A DNA stretch of 64,000 nucleotides, taken from contig CP136065.1 in the NCBI GenBank assembly GCA_032622095.1, forward strand, positions 211,836,151 through 211,900,150, read 5' to 3'. This document shows positions 39,301 through 54,300 of this stretch, piece by piece; position 1 is the stretch's first letter, and every line of letters starts with the position of its first letter. The position numbers and the translations under genes were made by a program. The stretch is from Siphonodentalium dalli (Eukaryota; Mollusca; Scaphopoda; Gadilida; Siphonodentaliidae). The notes under the pieces were generated by a model. It did no database searches. It was not told the origin of the DNA and was given only the letters and a program-made list of their open reading frames with translations.

Positions 39301-42300
39301 AGACCTAGGATCAGATTGAAGTTCCCCAGTTGATGTTGGTGATGTTCACCCATTAGTCACCTCGATTTTGCGCATTTTATCTTCTGCAAATTAGAGGATA
39401 TATAAACTTTCCAGAAGGGAAACAAAAGTAACTAAAACCAATGTTAATTTGAGACTATAGATACTACCCAGAAGATGAGGCTTAAGCAGAATGAGGTTCC
39501 AGAGGGTGAATTTGGTGAATCTAGCCCGCTGTGTGGGATAGCATCACTAAATTCACCCTCTGGGGACCTCACTCTGCAAATGACAGACACGATATTTGCA
39601 GGCTTGGATGTATGAGACTTCACTAGTAATCGACTCCTTATTTATGGGTAACTTTTCAGGATTTAGTCGGAAATATGGCTTGTTGCCATTCATCGGAATG
39701 CTCTCACTGATCCTGTGCCAGTGCATTCTCTTATATATGCAAGTCTCCCATAGGAAGCCTCGCAGTTATAAGAGAATGCACTGGTTTATAAGGTCAAATT
39801 AAATATTGTAGGCCAATGTATTCTCTTATTATATGCGGACTCCCAATGGGATTTAGTCGGAAATATGGCTTGTTGCCATTCATCGGAAATCTCTCACTGA
39901 TCCTGTGCCAGTGCATTCTCTTATATATGCAAGTCTCCCATAGGAAGCCTCGCAGTTATAAGAGAATGCACTGGCTTATAAGGTCAACGTAAATATTGTT
40001 AGGCCAATGTATTTTCTTATTATATGCGAGGATCCCAATATGAGACTTGCATAATTATATAAGATAATAAAATTAGGATTTCTAGCAGGATGATATATTG
40101 GTGAATCAACCCCTGTCTCATTTTCGACCTAATTGATAAATGTGAACAGAACAATATACCTGGCCTAACCATCATCGATTTCAAAAAAGCTTTGATTCTT
40201 TGGAGTGGAGTTATATGGAAAAATGCTTGAAATTCATTAAATTCGGACCAGACATTATTGGTTGGGTTAAGACATTCTACACAGACAGTTTCAGTTATAT
40301 TATTAACAATTGGAACTTATCAGAGCAATTAGATATACACAGTTGTGTGAGACAGGGGAGACTCTTAGTGCATCAATTAAACACAACCTAGACATAAAAG
40401 ATATACAAGTCAATGGATCGGAATTCGTAATATCACAGTATGCATATGATATTACCCTGTTCCTTGGGGATGACTCACAATCCTTGAACGAAGCGGTTAA
40501 TACGGTTAGAAAATTCTCACAAAAATCAGGTCTAAAGGCTAATTTTGAAAAAACACAGGTATTATGGATTTGAAAAGTTTGATGCCCAAGCAATAATGTA
40601 TCAAACATTTAGTTAACTTTATGTTGCATAGAATATATCTCAAGTTGTTGATCATCATATTACATATACATGGATGTGCGTACAAATTTGTTTATGTTTA
40701 TGAGATTTGCATACCAAAATCCTAATAACAATATTGAAAAAAAGAAAAGAAAAAAAGTTCAATATTTTGTTCAACTTAGGCCATGCAAAGTCAAATTCCC
40801 ACTTCTCAGTCAATCAGTTGCTTTTGGCAAATGTTTCCGGGACATATTTCCATAAATAAGCTAGTTGATATAAAATCACCCAATAAAGCATCATTGACGC
40901 ATCATTTGTTCAAGGCTGCCAATTATAGTAATGAATAGGAAGTTTGAATCGGAAAATGGGTCTCAGTTCCACAAACATACAGCAATTATTTTGTACTAAT
41001 TATAATTTTTTTCCGACATATCAAACAAGAATAAATTGGGTACACATGCAGGACTTTCAGGACCATGCGCGGAGGCCTGAGAAATGGGAAATTGACTTTG
41101 TGTGTCCTTAAATCTTATTTGAACATCTTTACAAATGAACTAATGGGAATGACATGGTTTGTTTCACTGCACATGTAAACTAAACCATTCCAAAGTATAC
41201 TTTTAGAAATTGCATGGGAGAATACATTTACAAGTTAATGAGCAGCCCTGGGATTTGAGGAAATGATGGCTGAGGTATTACTATGCTCTAAGTAATCGAC
41301 TTCTTAACCACAGCAGAATTATGGGTAACTTTGGCTTGTTGCCATTCATCAGAAAGCTCTCACTGAGAGCTTTCTATATACCTCTCACTGAGCCATATTT
41401 CCGACTAAATCCTGAAAAGTTACCCATAATTCTGCTGTGGTTAAGAAGTCGATTAGAGCATTACTGTATATTTGCCTAGGTGGAAGAACAAAATTGATTT
41501 TACCTAGGCAATTTGCAGAATGAGGTGCCCAAAGGGCAAATTTAGTGACGCTATCCCGCACAGCAGTCTAGCATCACTAAATTCACCCTCTGGGGACCTC
41601 ATTCTGCTTGTGAAGTGTTTATAGTCTCAAATTAACATTGTTATTAGTTACTTTCTCCATTCTGTTCTGTTTCTATTTAACCTAATTGGCAGAAGATAAA
41701 TTGCAGAATCGTGGTGACTAATGGGTGACCATCACCAACTTAAACTGGGGAACAGACCAAATATTCCATGAATATTATTTAATCACATCACGCACTTAAT
41801 ATAATAGTCTACCACGTTAATCCTCCATCAATTTGCCCTACAGAGGTGGATACACCCCCACCCACACACCCAGTCTTCTTAATCTCTGATGCCATATCTT
41901 TATTAAAAATAACTCATTCCAAGATTCCTTGTGTCATATTTTACTACTATACATGTATACGCATGGCATGTAATTGTAAATAGAAGTAAGCTGATCATTT
42001 TACACCACCCGTTACTCACTAGATTGAAAAACAATATTGCTGATAGCCATATTCAATCATAGTAAGAAATTTTAGAGAATTTATTCAAAAACATTTTATT
42101 TACACCACATCTGCTTTTCAAATTTTAGGCAAAAGCTGCTTTTGAAGCACTATTGGATGAGAAGCCATTCCGTGAGTGGAACATTGAGGATTGGGCAAAA
42201 CTATCAGCGACTATTTCCGGGGCGACACTCCAGGACATACAGGAGATCGAAGTTTCCCCCGACCTTCAAGAACAGCTCCGAGAACTTGTCTCCAAATTTG

Positions 42301-45300
42301 ATGAATTGACAGAGGAGCAGGTAGCATTTCCTTTCTTATTTATTCATAATGATGTATTCAACATGAGCTTGTACATACTTCTGTTGTGTTTGTGCATCAA
42401 TAGACAAGTTGAGATTGATAACTTCTAACTTCCAACCTCAGGGAACTATCAGTTTCCAAGCCTGAGTTTAGTGTGTCTGACAGTTTCAGAATGAGGTCCC
42501 AGAGGGTGAATTTAGTGACGCTATCCTGTGGGCAAAACACTGCTGTCTGATCTTTTTCTATTCAGACTATATTGTACAACATGGCACAAATAGTACCCAT
42601 TTTTTTGTGAGAATTTAAGGGTATTATGCCCAGATGATAACTATAAATTTTATTTATCACTTTGAGTTTCAATTTAATTGACATTCTCATATACGCACAG
42701 GCGTCATTGCTGTTATTGATAATAATATAAAGATTCGGTACCTAATTTGGATTAGATATAGACATAAATTTTGGAAATTTTCATATTTTTTAGTGTTATT
42801 CTCTGTCAGTATTGCTTTTTCACAAAATCTAAGGAAATATGAGTGTAACAAAAGTAATATCTGGGACTCAATAATGAGTTATTATCCATTCCATCGTTGC
42901 GTGTAGTGTGGGAGGGAAAAGCTCACTTCAGGGCCGCCATTTATCCGGGCTAAATAAAACAGAACTTAGAAGAGACCAGAAGTGAGATAATTGCCTCGAT
43001 GTGAGCCTCATATACAGTAATGCCCTAAATAATCGATTCCGTAACCACAGCAGAATTATGGGTAATTTTTCAGGATTTAGTCGGAAATATGGCTTGTTGC
43101 CATTCATTGGAAAGCTCTAACTGAGAGCTTTCCGATGAATGGCAACAAGCCATATTTCCGACTAAATCCTGAATAGTTACCCATAATCGTCTGTGGTTAA
43201 GGAGTCGATTATTTAGGGCATTACTGTATTTGTGTGTAAGTTAGATTCCAGTATTTACTATTAGTATTCATTCTCAGGTCTCCTCAGAAATTCAATTTTT
43301 TTTCTTTTTCTTTCAGCTTCAAGAAATAGCCAATAAACTGAAGGACCTTTTCCGTTTAGATGATGAAGATTCACCTGTTACCGTCGAAGAGTCAGATGCT
43401 GAAAAGACCGGACCATTCTGGGCTCTGCTCAGGTAGCATTTTTATACAAGTTTCTTCAGCTCACATTTGAAGGCCTTTTGAAGGTCCACTTAATTTTCTA
43501 AACCCCAGATAACATATATAAAATATCAACTTATCCGGTGTAATAAACTGTGAACATGTTGTTTTTGTTGAGTTACCAACATGTTTTTGTCATCTAGATT
43601 GTAGTAAAAAGTGTATTATTTTCAATGGAGGGGGAATAACTCTATATCTTAAAGATAGAGTAATTCCACTTCCATTGAAATTTCATCTTTAGTTTGAATT
43701 CTGTTGCATTCTGGGAGCCAAAATGGGCCCTACTCGGGTCTTATATCTTTTTTATGGTTGTACACCTTTTTATAGCACTGTTTTCACAAATATGCTCTAT
43801 AAGTAAACCTTGGTTTTATGGTTATTTATAATAAGAGATTATTATTTATATTATTAAAACAAATATGAATATTGAATGTGGCACGTTAGGGGAGCTATAA
43901 TTAACCCGCTTGCATTGTAACCTTCTTTTGAATGTCATTCGATTTTGAAAATTTACCAGTTTAAAAAATCACACCTTGAGCTTGGATGCTCAACGTCATC
44001 GCTGTGCATGGGTTACGTGGACAAACAGTGTTGATTTAGTGTCACCAACCTTATTACTACATACAGTTGTTTTGAACTTGACCAGTTGCATTACTGTCAG
44101 AATTTAATGGCAAGAATTTGATCCACCCCCTATATTTAATCCACTGCAATACACTCGAAAGGGACCATGCCCCACATCACAGACCAAGCAAGGGCTATTG
44201 TCAAAAGTTTATTGGAAATGAGCAGGTCACGCATAGGATGGATATTTCGTCTAGCACAATAGGAAAACTCAGAGCAAAATTTTGAAAAAGTGGTCATATG
44301 AAAGACCGTCCCAAGAAGAGGGAGGCCTGATAACCAATCAGCCATTGAAATTGAATTTCGAGAGGTCAGATGACCATTTTTATAATACTACATTAATGTT
44401 GTAACTATTATTCATGATGGCAATTCTTTAACCCTTCCATGACTGAAGCTCCCTGAAATTTTGCGAAAACCCTGTGCAAATGAATTCTCTTATATATGCG
44501 AGGCTCCCATAGCAAATATAAGATAATACATTGGCCTAACAATATCTACCTTGACCTTGTAAGCCAATGTATTCTGTTATATATACGAGGCTCTCTATGG
44601 GAGACTCACATATATAAGAGAATGCACTGGCACAGGAACGTTAATGCTGCACCAGCACAGCTGGTAATTAAGATGGTGAAAGTGTTAAGATTCTTTCATA
44701 TGGCTAGTTTCTCGAAATATGGCCCCGCATTCAGAGAAATATCCATTCTTCCTGTCTTGGGGGGTGTTTGTATGCACTTTTGCATATGGTAAATACACAC
44801 AGTAATAAGGGCACTACACTAAACCAACAATGTTTCAATGTTAACCATTTCAGTGCCAAGTCCGATTTTTGTATCAACCCATATTTCCTTGATCATTTTT
44901 CAAATTTATTGATTGTGATAATGTGATACATTGATGGAAAGAGCTCTAAGAGCTCTTTCCATCAATGTATCACATTATCATAATCAATAAATTTGAAAAA
45001 TGATCAAGGAAATATGGGTTGATACAAAAATCGGACTTGGCACTGAAAGGGTTAACACATGCTATAGAGCATCAAAGTTCAAAGTATGATTTAAAAAAAA
45101 TGGAAATGGTTTCAATCAAATTACATCAAAAGGTTAAAACACCATTGGGTTAATTAAGTCCCCTAATGTACTGCATTTACATTGTTCTTAATTTGTTCAA
45201 AATTTCAATATGATGGGATAAATAGCATACTCGTAGGAGATAAAATGAAATATAGGAAACTTACTTTAAAATTAGAAGTGTTTATTTCAATTCATTATAA

Positions 45301-48300
45301 TTCATTTCTTTTAATATCTGTTTTCCAGTGAATACTTTCCCAAATTAAATCGAAGGGTGGTGAGAAGAATCTTGCAAAGAATTGCACAGAGATCACTCAG
45401 GAACATAGCTCTTGACCGATGCACAGCTCTCGCTGAACAGTACCTAAAATATGTAGTATGTACATGTAGTTCTCTCATAAATATGTTATAATAATACATT
45501 CTCTCCTTGTCATCAGACAAAACAGGTAATCAAAAAATAGTGCCGTTTTAGGGCAGTATTTTTACTATTATGAAAGAAATTGCTCAGAAATGTGACATAT
45601 GTATGAAGTATATATATATATCCCAGTTCAAGATGCATAATCTGAATTAACGCTCACCAATTACTATTTCCTTGGCTTCGGGGTAAAATATATTTGATTC
45701 AAGTTGAGGAACCCACCCATCAAAGTTCAGAGTGATTAGATATTGATTTTTTAAATCTATTATTTTTCACCACCGATTTTGTTGAACAAAACGTTGATAA
45801 ATAACATGTTTTAGGCAATTTTATGCTATAGTTGACTGTGGTTAGCACTACTTTTGGGCAATTAATAGATTCTGATAACTGAAGTGGCATTTAAATTTTT
45901 TTTGTTATTGTTGGAATCTGATGATATTGGGACCGTCGAATCAGATTGAGAACCTTTAGTGTTTGTCTGTTTGAACTGCTGAATGACATCGTGACAAAGT
46001 AAGCTGGGCCATTGACGTTATGACCATTTTGTAGTGGAAAAATATAACAGGAATATTGTGAAAACACTAAAACTGACAACATACAAAGGGTACCTATTAT
46101 CATGCACACAAGGCTGCAAATAGTTTGTCTGTCATTTGCATAATGAGGTCCATGAGGGTGAATTTAGTGATGCTATTCCACACAGCATAGCATCACCAAA
46201 TTCACAATCTGGGGACCTCATTCTGCTTAGGCCTCAACTGCTATGGGACACCTACGATCAGATTGAAGTTCCCCTATTTAAGTTGGTGATATTGATCCAA
46301 TATTCACCTCGGTTATGCATTTTATCTTCTGCAAATTAGGAAATATAGAAACTGAACAGAGGGGAAAAAGTAACTAAAACAATGTTAATTTGAGATTATA
46401 TATACTTACCAGAAGATGACGCCTATGCAGAATGAGGTCACAAGAGGGTGAATTTTGCGATGCTAGCCCGCTATGTGGGATAGTGTCACTAAATCACCCT
46501 CTGGGGACCTCATTCTGCAAATGACAGACACACTATTTGCGGGCTTGCATACACAATCATATATATATTGTTTGAAAATTTGATATGTTCTGTTATCAGC
46601 CCTGGGACCAGCATTGAGGTTTCATATTGGGAGAAGTCACTTCTCACTGTTTAGCTATTAGGGAGAGGTGGACTGTTATCAGCCCTGGGACCAGCATTGA
46701 GGTTTCATATTGGGAGAAGTCACTTCTCACTGTTTAGCTATTAGGGAGAGGTGGACTGTTATCAGGCAGCAGAAGTAACAATCGATAAAGTTCAATTTAC
46801 ACCCCACCATCACCCTTCTATGATCCAATAAGTATTATGGAATACAAGAGCCCATTTATAAAACCGGTATTGTGAGTCATAATCAGTAAATATACTTTAA
46901 ACATTCTGTTTACATGGGACAAATGAATCAGTAAATATACTTTAAACATTCTGTTTACATGGGACATATGAATCAGTAAATATACTTTAAACATTCTGTT
47001 TACATGGGACATATGAATCAGTAAATATACTTTAAACATTCTGTTTACATGGGACATATGAATACTGGTATGTGAGAGAGAAATCACTTCTCCCTGGGAC
47101 AAAAATAGGGAGAAGTGGCACATTTTAGGGAGAAGAGACATATAGCACACAATGTGACATGTTACAGTCAAGGTTTAAAGAGACCCAAGGCACTTACAAG
47201 TGGATAAATGTCCAAAAAAATATAAAAGTCTGTAAAATATCACCACTAAGAATAACATGAAGAAATAGATCAACTTTGTCCTTATATTCATTATTTGATA
47301 ATTCTACAACAACGAAAGTTTGCATGTTGCAACCAGTCTTATGTAAACAAAACTGTTACAGTTATTTGTCAACAAATTTTGTTAATCAAGTTTTTCAATA
47401 TTTTAGTCTGAATTTGATTTTCAGAATATTTTTCAATACTTTAACTTTTTCCGATGTTTAAAGACAAGTTTTGATTAAACTTTGGTATCTTATTGGACTA
47501 TAATTCAACTTTTATCATTAATTCTATAAAGTTGTTATACAATGTTGTGTAAAGTATGTGTTTTTCTTGTATGCGTCCATGGTGAAAAGCCATATTGGAC
47601 GAGACACGTAGACACATTGTGACTTTTCACCACAACCTGGACGAGTACAAGAAAACACAAACTGTAATAACTTTGTATAATGACATTTTTATTATCCATC
47701 TGTATGTTTAACCAAATGACGTCACCTGGAGTCCTGATAATTTTTATAAAAGTCATATTGGACTCGATTCGAGTCCAATATGACTTTCGGGAGTCCAATA
47801 TGACTTTTGGGAGTCCAATATGACTTTTTCCCGGATTATCATGTGACGGCTTTTGCCCAATCAGAAATATTGTTAGTTAAAGTGATTTGAAACACTCCAG
47901 TAGGGTGATCAAATATAAATGGAGAATAATCTTGTTCAAAGTAGTAATTTGTACAAATATTTTATCCAAATGACAACACTCATCGTCATTCTTATATATT
48001 AATTAAATGCAGTGACTCTCGATGGCGAAATCGTTTTCGTCAGTTTATCGCCGATAGATGCGTCCCGAATCGAGTAGTAAATATTTACAATTGAGCGTAG
48101 TTCAGACGATGTTTTCTATGGAGTGGTACGGTCGATTTGCGTCTGATTTGTGCCCATGTTAGTAGAATGCTACGTTCCTCCGTTGTTGCTTTTCAAGTTT
48201 AGGCGTGAATGACATCATTAATTTTTACAATACCATGAAACAGCATTTCGACGCGATGAAAATCCGGACAAGAAAAATGGGTTAAAAATCACGTGGCTTT

Positions 48301-51300
48301 CGCATAGAATCATGGGAACAATAATATCCCAAAAAGAAACGGTGACACAGAATCGGAAGTGGACCAACGGGATGGTTATAAAATTAACAACTTTAGTTTT
48401 TCTGAACAATTCCTACGTGATTTTGGCCTATAGATTAGTTTCGTTTGACCAATTTCGTTGGTTAGCTGAATAAAATCAGCCAACAAGTGCATCATATGTC
48501 TTTAAGGGATGGATAATAACACTGTTTACATAACAATAGTTTTGACATGCGAAATCTCAATGGAGAGTTAATAATAATGAAAATAAGAACAAGGTCCATC
48601 TATTTTTTCAATCCTTGAAATAGTGTGCCTGTCATTTGCAGAATGAGGTCCCCAGAGGGTGAATTTAGTGATGCTACACCGCATAGCGGGCTAGCATCAC
48701 CAAATTCACCCTCTGGGAACCTCATTCTGCTGAGGTGTAAGCAGATTGAGGTCCCCAGAGGGTCAAGTTGGTGATGCTAGCCCGCTATGCGGGGTAGCAT
48801 CACTAAATTCACCCTCTGGGGACCTCATTCTGCAAATAACAGACACACTATTTCAAGGCTTGTTGATGATAGATGTTTTACAGAATTTTATGTTATTTGG
48901 CATGAACCCACTTTGAAATCCTTGAATCCCTTTAACCCTTTGATAATGCGAGCTACACTGGTGCAACATTAAAGACCCTGTGCCAGTACATTCTCTTATA
49001 TATAAGAGAATTCACTGGCTAACAAGGTCAAGGTAAATATTGTTTGGCCAATGCTTTCTCTTATATATGTGAGGTGCCCTATGGGCGTGCTTTTCGAAGT
49101 TCAGCCAAATTGCATCTGAAGCCAGTTTTTATCAAACATATATTGTTGCTAAGTACTTGGAAATCTTATATTGGGCTGACTTAATGTGCTGCATGGGCTT
49201 GTGTCAAATTCCCGGCAGATTTTGTAAAAATAAATAAGAATACAGTTTTTTATGGGGATAATTTAAATCATCAAAAAGCTATATAAATATAAGAAATGAA
49301 TGTAGTGGGTGTGTAAGTTATTGGGGATGTGCCGCTGTGGTCATTGAGGGAACATTTAGTGAGAACTGTTTTGCAGTTCACACAATGTGCCCCCAATGAC
49401 CACAGCTCTGTTTCCCCAATAGTGGGGTTTTGCAATGCACACCCATGACTTTACCCATTTTGAGTCTTTCAGAGCCCACAATGACATTATATGCTTGACA
49501 TAACGACAACATTGATATATTCAAAATCATCTTTAGCTTTAGCTTGAAAAAGGTCTGAAATGCTATCGATGTTAAAGAAAATATATTTCGAAATGCATTT
49601 TTTACCCAGATATCAAAAGAAAACATAACTGTCAGACCAACATGCATCCATTCATTGTGGAACTCAAGCAAATCATCACACATTTCTCAAATAGTTCATG
49701 CACCTTCAAATGTATTCTCTCCCAAAACAATTGTTAAAAAAATTCAAGTCTGATAGCATTGAATGCAGCAAATTTTCTGTAAATAATTCAAATTAACACT
49801 CCCAAATTATTATTTCTTTGGCTTTGGGGGTAAAACATATTTGATTCGAGTCGAGGAACCCACCCTTCAAAGCTCAAGGGTGATCAGATATGGATTTTTT
49901 AAATTTGTTATTTCTCGAGATGTGTACTTATTTGTGGCCTGGAAAAAAATTGTCAAACCGATGGTCTCGGACAAAATTGCTGATGAAGATGGATAACTCT
50001 AAAATCAAGTGGTAATATGGCAAAATTTCATGATAATACGGCCATATTTCGTTGAGCAATATGTTGATAAATAACACCTTTTATCACATAATTTGGCCAT
50101 AAAAGCAGTTTCATAATTATCGGTAATAGACACGTTTAATATCAGCGCGTGCGATGACGTCACGGCGTTCTTCAAATCACTTGCGATCGCTGTAGTTTAT
50201 GATTGTTGTTTTCGATGAATATTTCGCGTTGCTTCGGGTTTATTTGATCATGTGATAAAAGGTATCTCACACTCGTCCTATTTTATACGTAATTTATCAA
50301 CCTCGTCCTCTAAATTCTATTTGAGCCTCGGTAAACCTCGGCTCAAATCGAATTTAGTCAACTCGGTTGATAAATTCCGTATAAAATAGAAACTCATGTG
50401 AGATCCTCTATATGTGAAATTTTAAACCATAGTTGACAGTTGTTAGCATTATTTTGTTTTAATTAATCGATTCTGATAAGTAAGGCATAGTTTGAAGAAA
50501 TGTTGTTGTTATTGTATGATATGGGGACCGTCTGATCAGATTGAGTACCTTTATAACATCAATATCTACAGGAAAATGAGAATGGAGAGATTGTAGATGT
50601 ATCTTCAAATGAAGCCTTGACACCAGATGACATTGCAGAGATGGGAAATCTTAGAAGCTGTATTACTGTTAAAATGGCTGGAAAGCTGACCAGAGAAGCT
50701 TGGGAACAATATGGTGAAAAATTCCTAGGCGTACGTGATCCTGAAGTCGAGAAGAGATTATCCGAGAGGGTTAAAGAGCTCCTTTCGTGAGTGATGCAAC
50801 CTGTAATGTTCAGGGTTTACTTCAAGCCTAGTAATGCTAAGATTGAAACGGGATAATGAATAAAAAGTGTGCCCATATACAAATACAGTAATGCTATAAA
50901 TAATCGACTCCTTGACAGGGTTCGCGCTGCCACTTGCCAAATTTGCCAATTGCAAAAAAAATTTCATTTGGCAAATATTTTGGCAAGTGATTTTTTAATT
51001 ATGGGATGTGAACTATCTAGTCATAAAACATAATTGAACGTGGGTTATTCGTTATGTGTGCCGAATTGCAGACAATACAATGGGAAAACAAAACAAGAAA
51101 TCTATCAATTTTCATGTGGCGCAGTCAGCAGTGTTATGTCGACAGTTATATGTAATCTTCTTTAGTTTTCACTAAACGGTAATCCCATCTTTCTGTCATA
51201 ATCAAACTTTCATCAAACAGCTAACCGACCGTGATCAAAATGTGAGTCGGAAAAAAGCGATGTTCTGTATCATTGAGGCTGTTGTTAGTACTTTGTAACA

Positions 51301-54300
51301 CGACCTCAATGTAGATACCGCAAAAGGTAATTATTAATTTGTTTTGACAGTTAATCCTCCCTTTGTCCATTTGGATTATGGACGCATTTAGTCATTGTAA
51401 CAATGCATACTAATGGCGACATTATATAGCACATTTTTATGATGTCAGCGTTATATTACCAGCAAGTATAAGACAATAGGTTAATCAGCCGAATGTGAAT
51501 GACGATGGATTAATTTATGACTCTCTGATTTCATCAGTAATATAAGGCGAAATATGTATGCCTGATGACTGTGTAGTAACATTAAACGTAGTTTCCAGGC
51601 AGGTGTCGCTTGGATATTTATTGCTACCTTGATATTTATTAATAATACTAACTTGCTTTTCTAGTAGCTCATTTTACATTTGTGTTTAGTTTTTATGGTA
51701 TATAACAAAGATAAAAACACGATAATTTCCCAAATTATACACGCAATTAAATTTGGCAAATATTTTTTTAATTTGGCAAAAAATTATTTCATTTGGCAAA
51801 AATTTTGGCAAGAGAAAATTTTCGTCCAGCGCCAACCCCGCTCCTTAACCACAGCAGATTTATGGATAATTTTAGTTAGTGACGCTACACCACACAACTT
51901 GATGGCATCACCAAACTCATGCTCTGGGGACCTTATTCTGCATGGCCTCATCTGCTATGTGTGACAAGTACCCATCTGGCACCTTGATTATGTATTGTGT
52001 CGTCTGCAACTCTGGGGATATACAGAAACTAAACTAAAAAAAAAAAAAACTTTCTATCTAAATACGTTTCTAAAACAATCTTGTGGCCAAAACAGAATGA
52101 GGTCCCCAGAGGGTGAATTTAGTGAAGCTAGCATGCTGTGCGGGGTAGCATCACTAAATTTACCCTCTGGGTACCTCATTCTTCAAATGTCCAGCACCAT
52201 ATTATGAGGGCTGATTATAGGCTTTAGATAGAGTTATCACAGTGATTAATCTTATCTCAAAAGGTTTCTAGAATAAAGGAGACTATAGGTCATTCGTTGA
52301 ATTTATTATCTGAACATTTTCCACCAGTGAATGTGAATCATTCTGCACTTACATGTATATTATCTGTTACAGCTACCAATTCAAGTGTTCTCTGATTTGT
52401 TCCGTATCTTCACTCGAGACAACTAATCGATTTGAGAATTGATGCAATATAGAATCTTTTGCCCGATTCGATTCGAGAAAAAAAAACGCAATTTGCAGGA
52501 CTCTAAAATTTAAAGGGTATTAAGCTCCATTTCCACCTTTAACCCTTCCATGACAGAAGCTTCCTGAAATTTGGCGAAAACCATTTGCCACTGCATTCTC
52601 TTATATAATTATGTGAGTCTCCCATATGGTGCCTCGCATATATACAAGAATACATTTGCCAAACAATATTTACCTTGACCTTGTAAGCCAGCGCATTCTC
52701 TTATATATGCCAGGCTCGCTATAAGAGACTTGAATATATATAAGAGAATGCACTGGCACATGATCTTTAATGCTGCACCAGCGCATCTCTCGTCATGACA
52801 GGGTTAAAGCCACTCCTCAGACGAGTGTTGTAATCAGACCTGTTTACTTTCAAAATTGGAAATAGGGAGATTTGTCCTCAGAAATAGGGAGATTTAGTGA
52901 AAAATAGGGAGATTTGTTTCAATGTCAGTATCATGGAAAAAAACTTCATAGTTTTCATTTAAATGTCATATAGACTGTTTGTTGCATTTGGTTTGCATCT
53001 GCCACAATTAACGGCCTTGACATCGACCACCGAGTGTCTCTAAATCACTGAATCATTGGAATAAAATTATGATTTTCCGGTTATGGATCACATTTGATTT
53101 CGAACAAGGCAATACAACGATTAAAAATAAAACTTTATTTGCACACTATAAAATGGTGCTCTCGGATAATGTTGTCGGAAAATATATTCAGTAACATCGG
53201 TGAATTTAAAGAGAGTACGTATTGACAGAATTGTTTGAGGTCCGTTCGATTCGCGTTCTGTTATTGCGTATACAAAACACGGAATACCACAAAGACGGAA
53301 ACGGAACTAAAACAAACAAAAAGTTTAAATTGGCAATATAATAATAATTTGAGTCGGCGGTTTTAAAGCAGTCAGTCGGGATGAGCAGAAACCAACACTT
53401 TATTAAGTGTGGCCTAAAAGGAAGGCTTCTTGTTTGATATATTATAATCCTTTATTTCAGTCACTGTTTGACTCGCAGGCGATATATTCATAATCGATTT
53501 GTAACACTATAGCATGCATGGCTTATCGCTTGCAGCCGTAGGCTAATTGTTGGTTTTATCTTTTGAATCGGGAGATTTTGTTTCCCGATCGGGAGCACAG
53601 GAGAAATGACACAAAATCGGGAGACTCCCGCCAAATCGGGAAAGTAAACAGGTCTGGTTGTGTTACAGTGTACAGCTCAATACAAACTTTGATCCTTTTA
53701 CCCTCTGTATACTAAATGGATTCTCCCATTCAGTTATTCATTTGGAGGGGTGTTCAGGATATACTAGCAGACAACAGTCAGACGAGAAGATAATACAAGT
53801 GCTGAAGGATTCATATTCATTGGTGGGAAATATTCAGATGATAAGTTCAACAAATGACCTATGGTATTTTATTGAACTTATTATCTGAACATTTCCCATG
53901 GGAACTATTCATGAAAGATTATAAGAGTAAAGAAAGGGTATGTATACATCAGAGCTTAATGCCTCCACAATTTAGGAGCAGTGTATACATAAATGCAAAG
54001 GGAGGAATGGCAATAGTCTCTATTATTCAAATTCCATCAGTAAATTTGAAGAGCTAATCTAATAATTGGGTAGGGGATACCATTGCACTCTCCACACCCC
54101 TCCCCCAGAGTCATGAGCCTTTCTATGAAATAATTAATAACGCCATTTATTTGTTTCACTATGCCTCCTTAGCCACGGTCGGAAATATGGCGTGTTGCCA
54201 TTAATCGGAAAGCTCTCACTGAGAGCTTTCCGATGAATGGCAAAAAGCCATATTTCCGACTAAATCCTGAAAAATTACCCTAATTCTGCTGTGGCTAAGG

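Noticed and set aside
42321-42428. Continuation of the exon 9 frame past 42320
   Set aside because: The following codons become a hydrophobic non-repeat tail ending at a stop, while splicing at GTAGCA joins to exon 10 in phase.
46818-47171. 117-codon minus-strand frame with H-M-S-H-V-N-R-M-F repeats
   Set aside because: 45-bp tandem repeat; period divisible by three.
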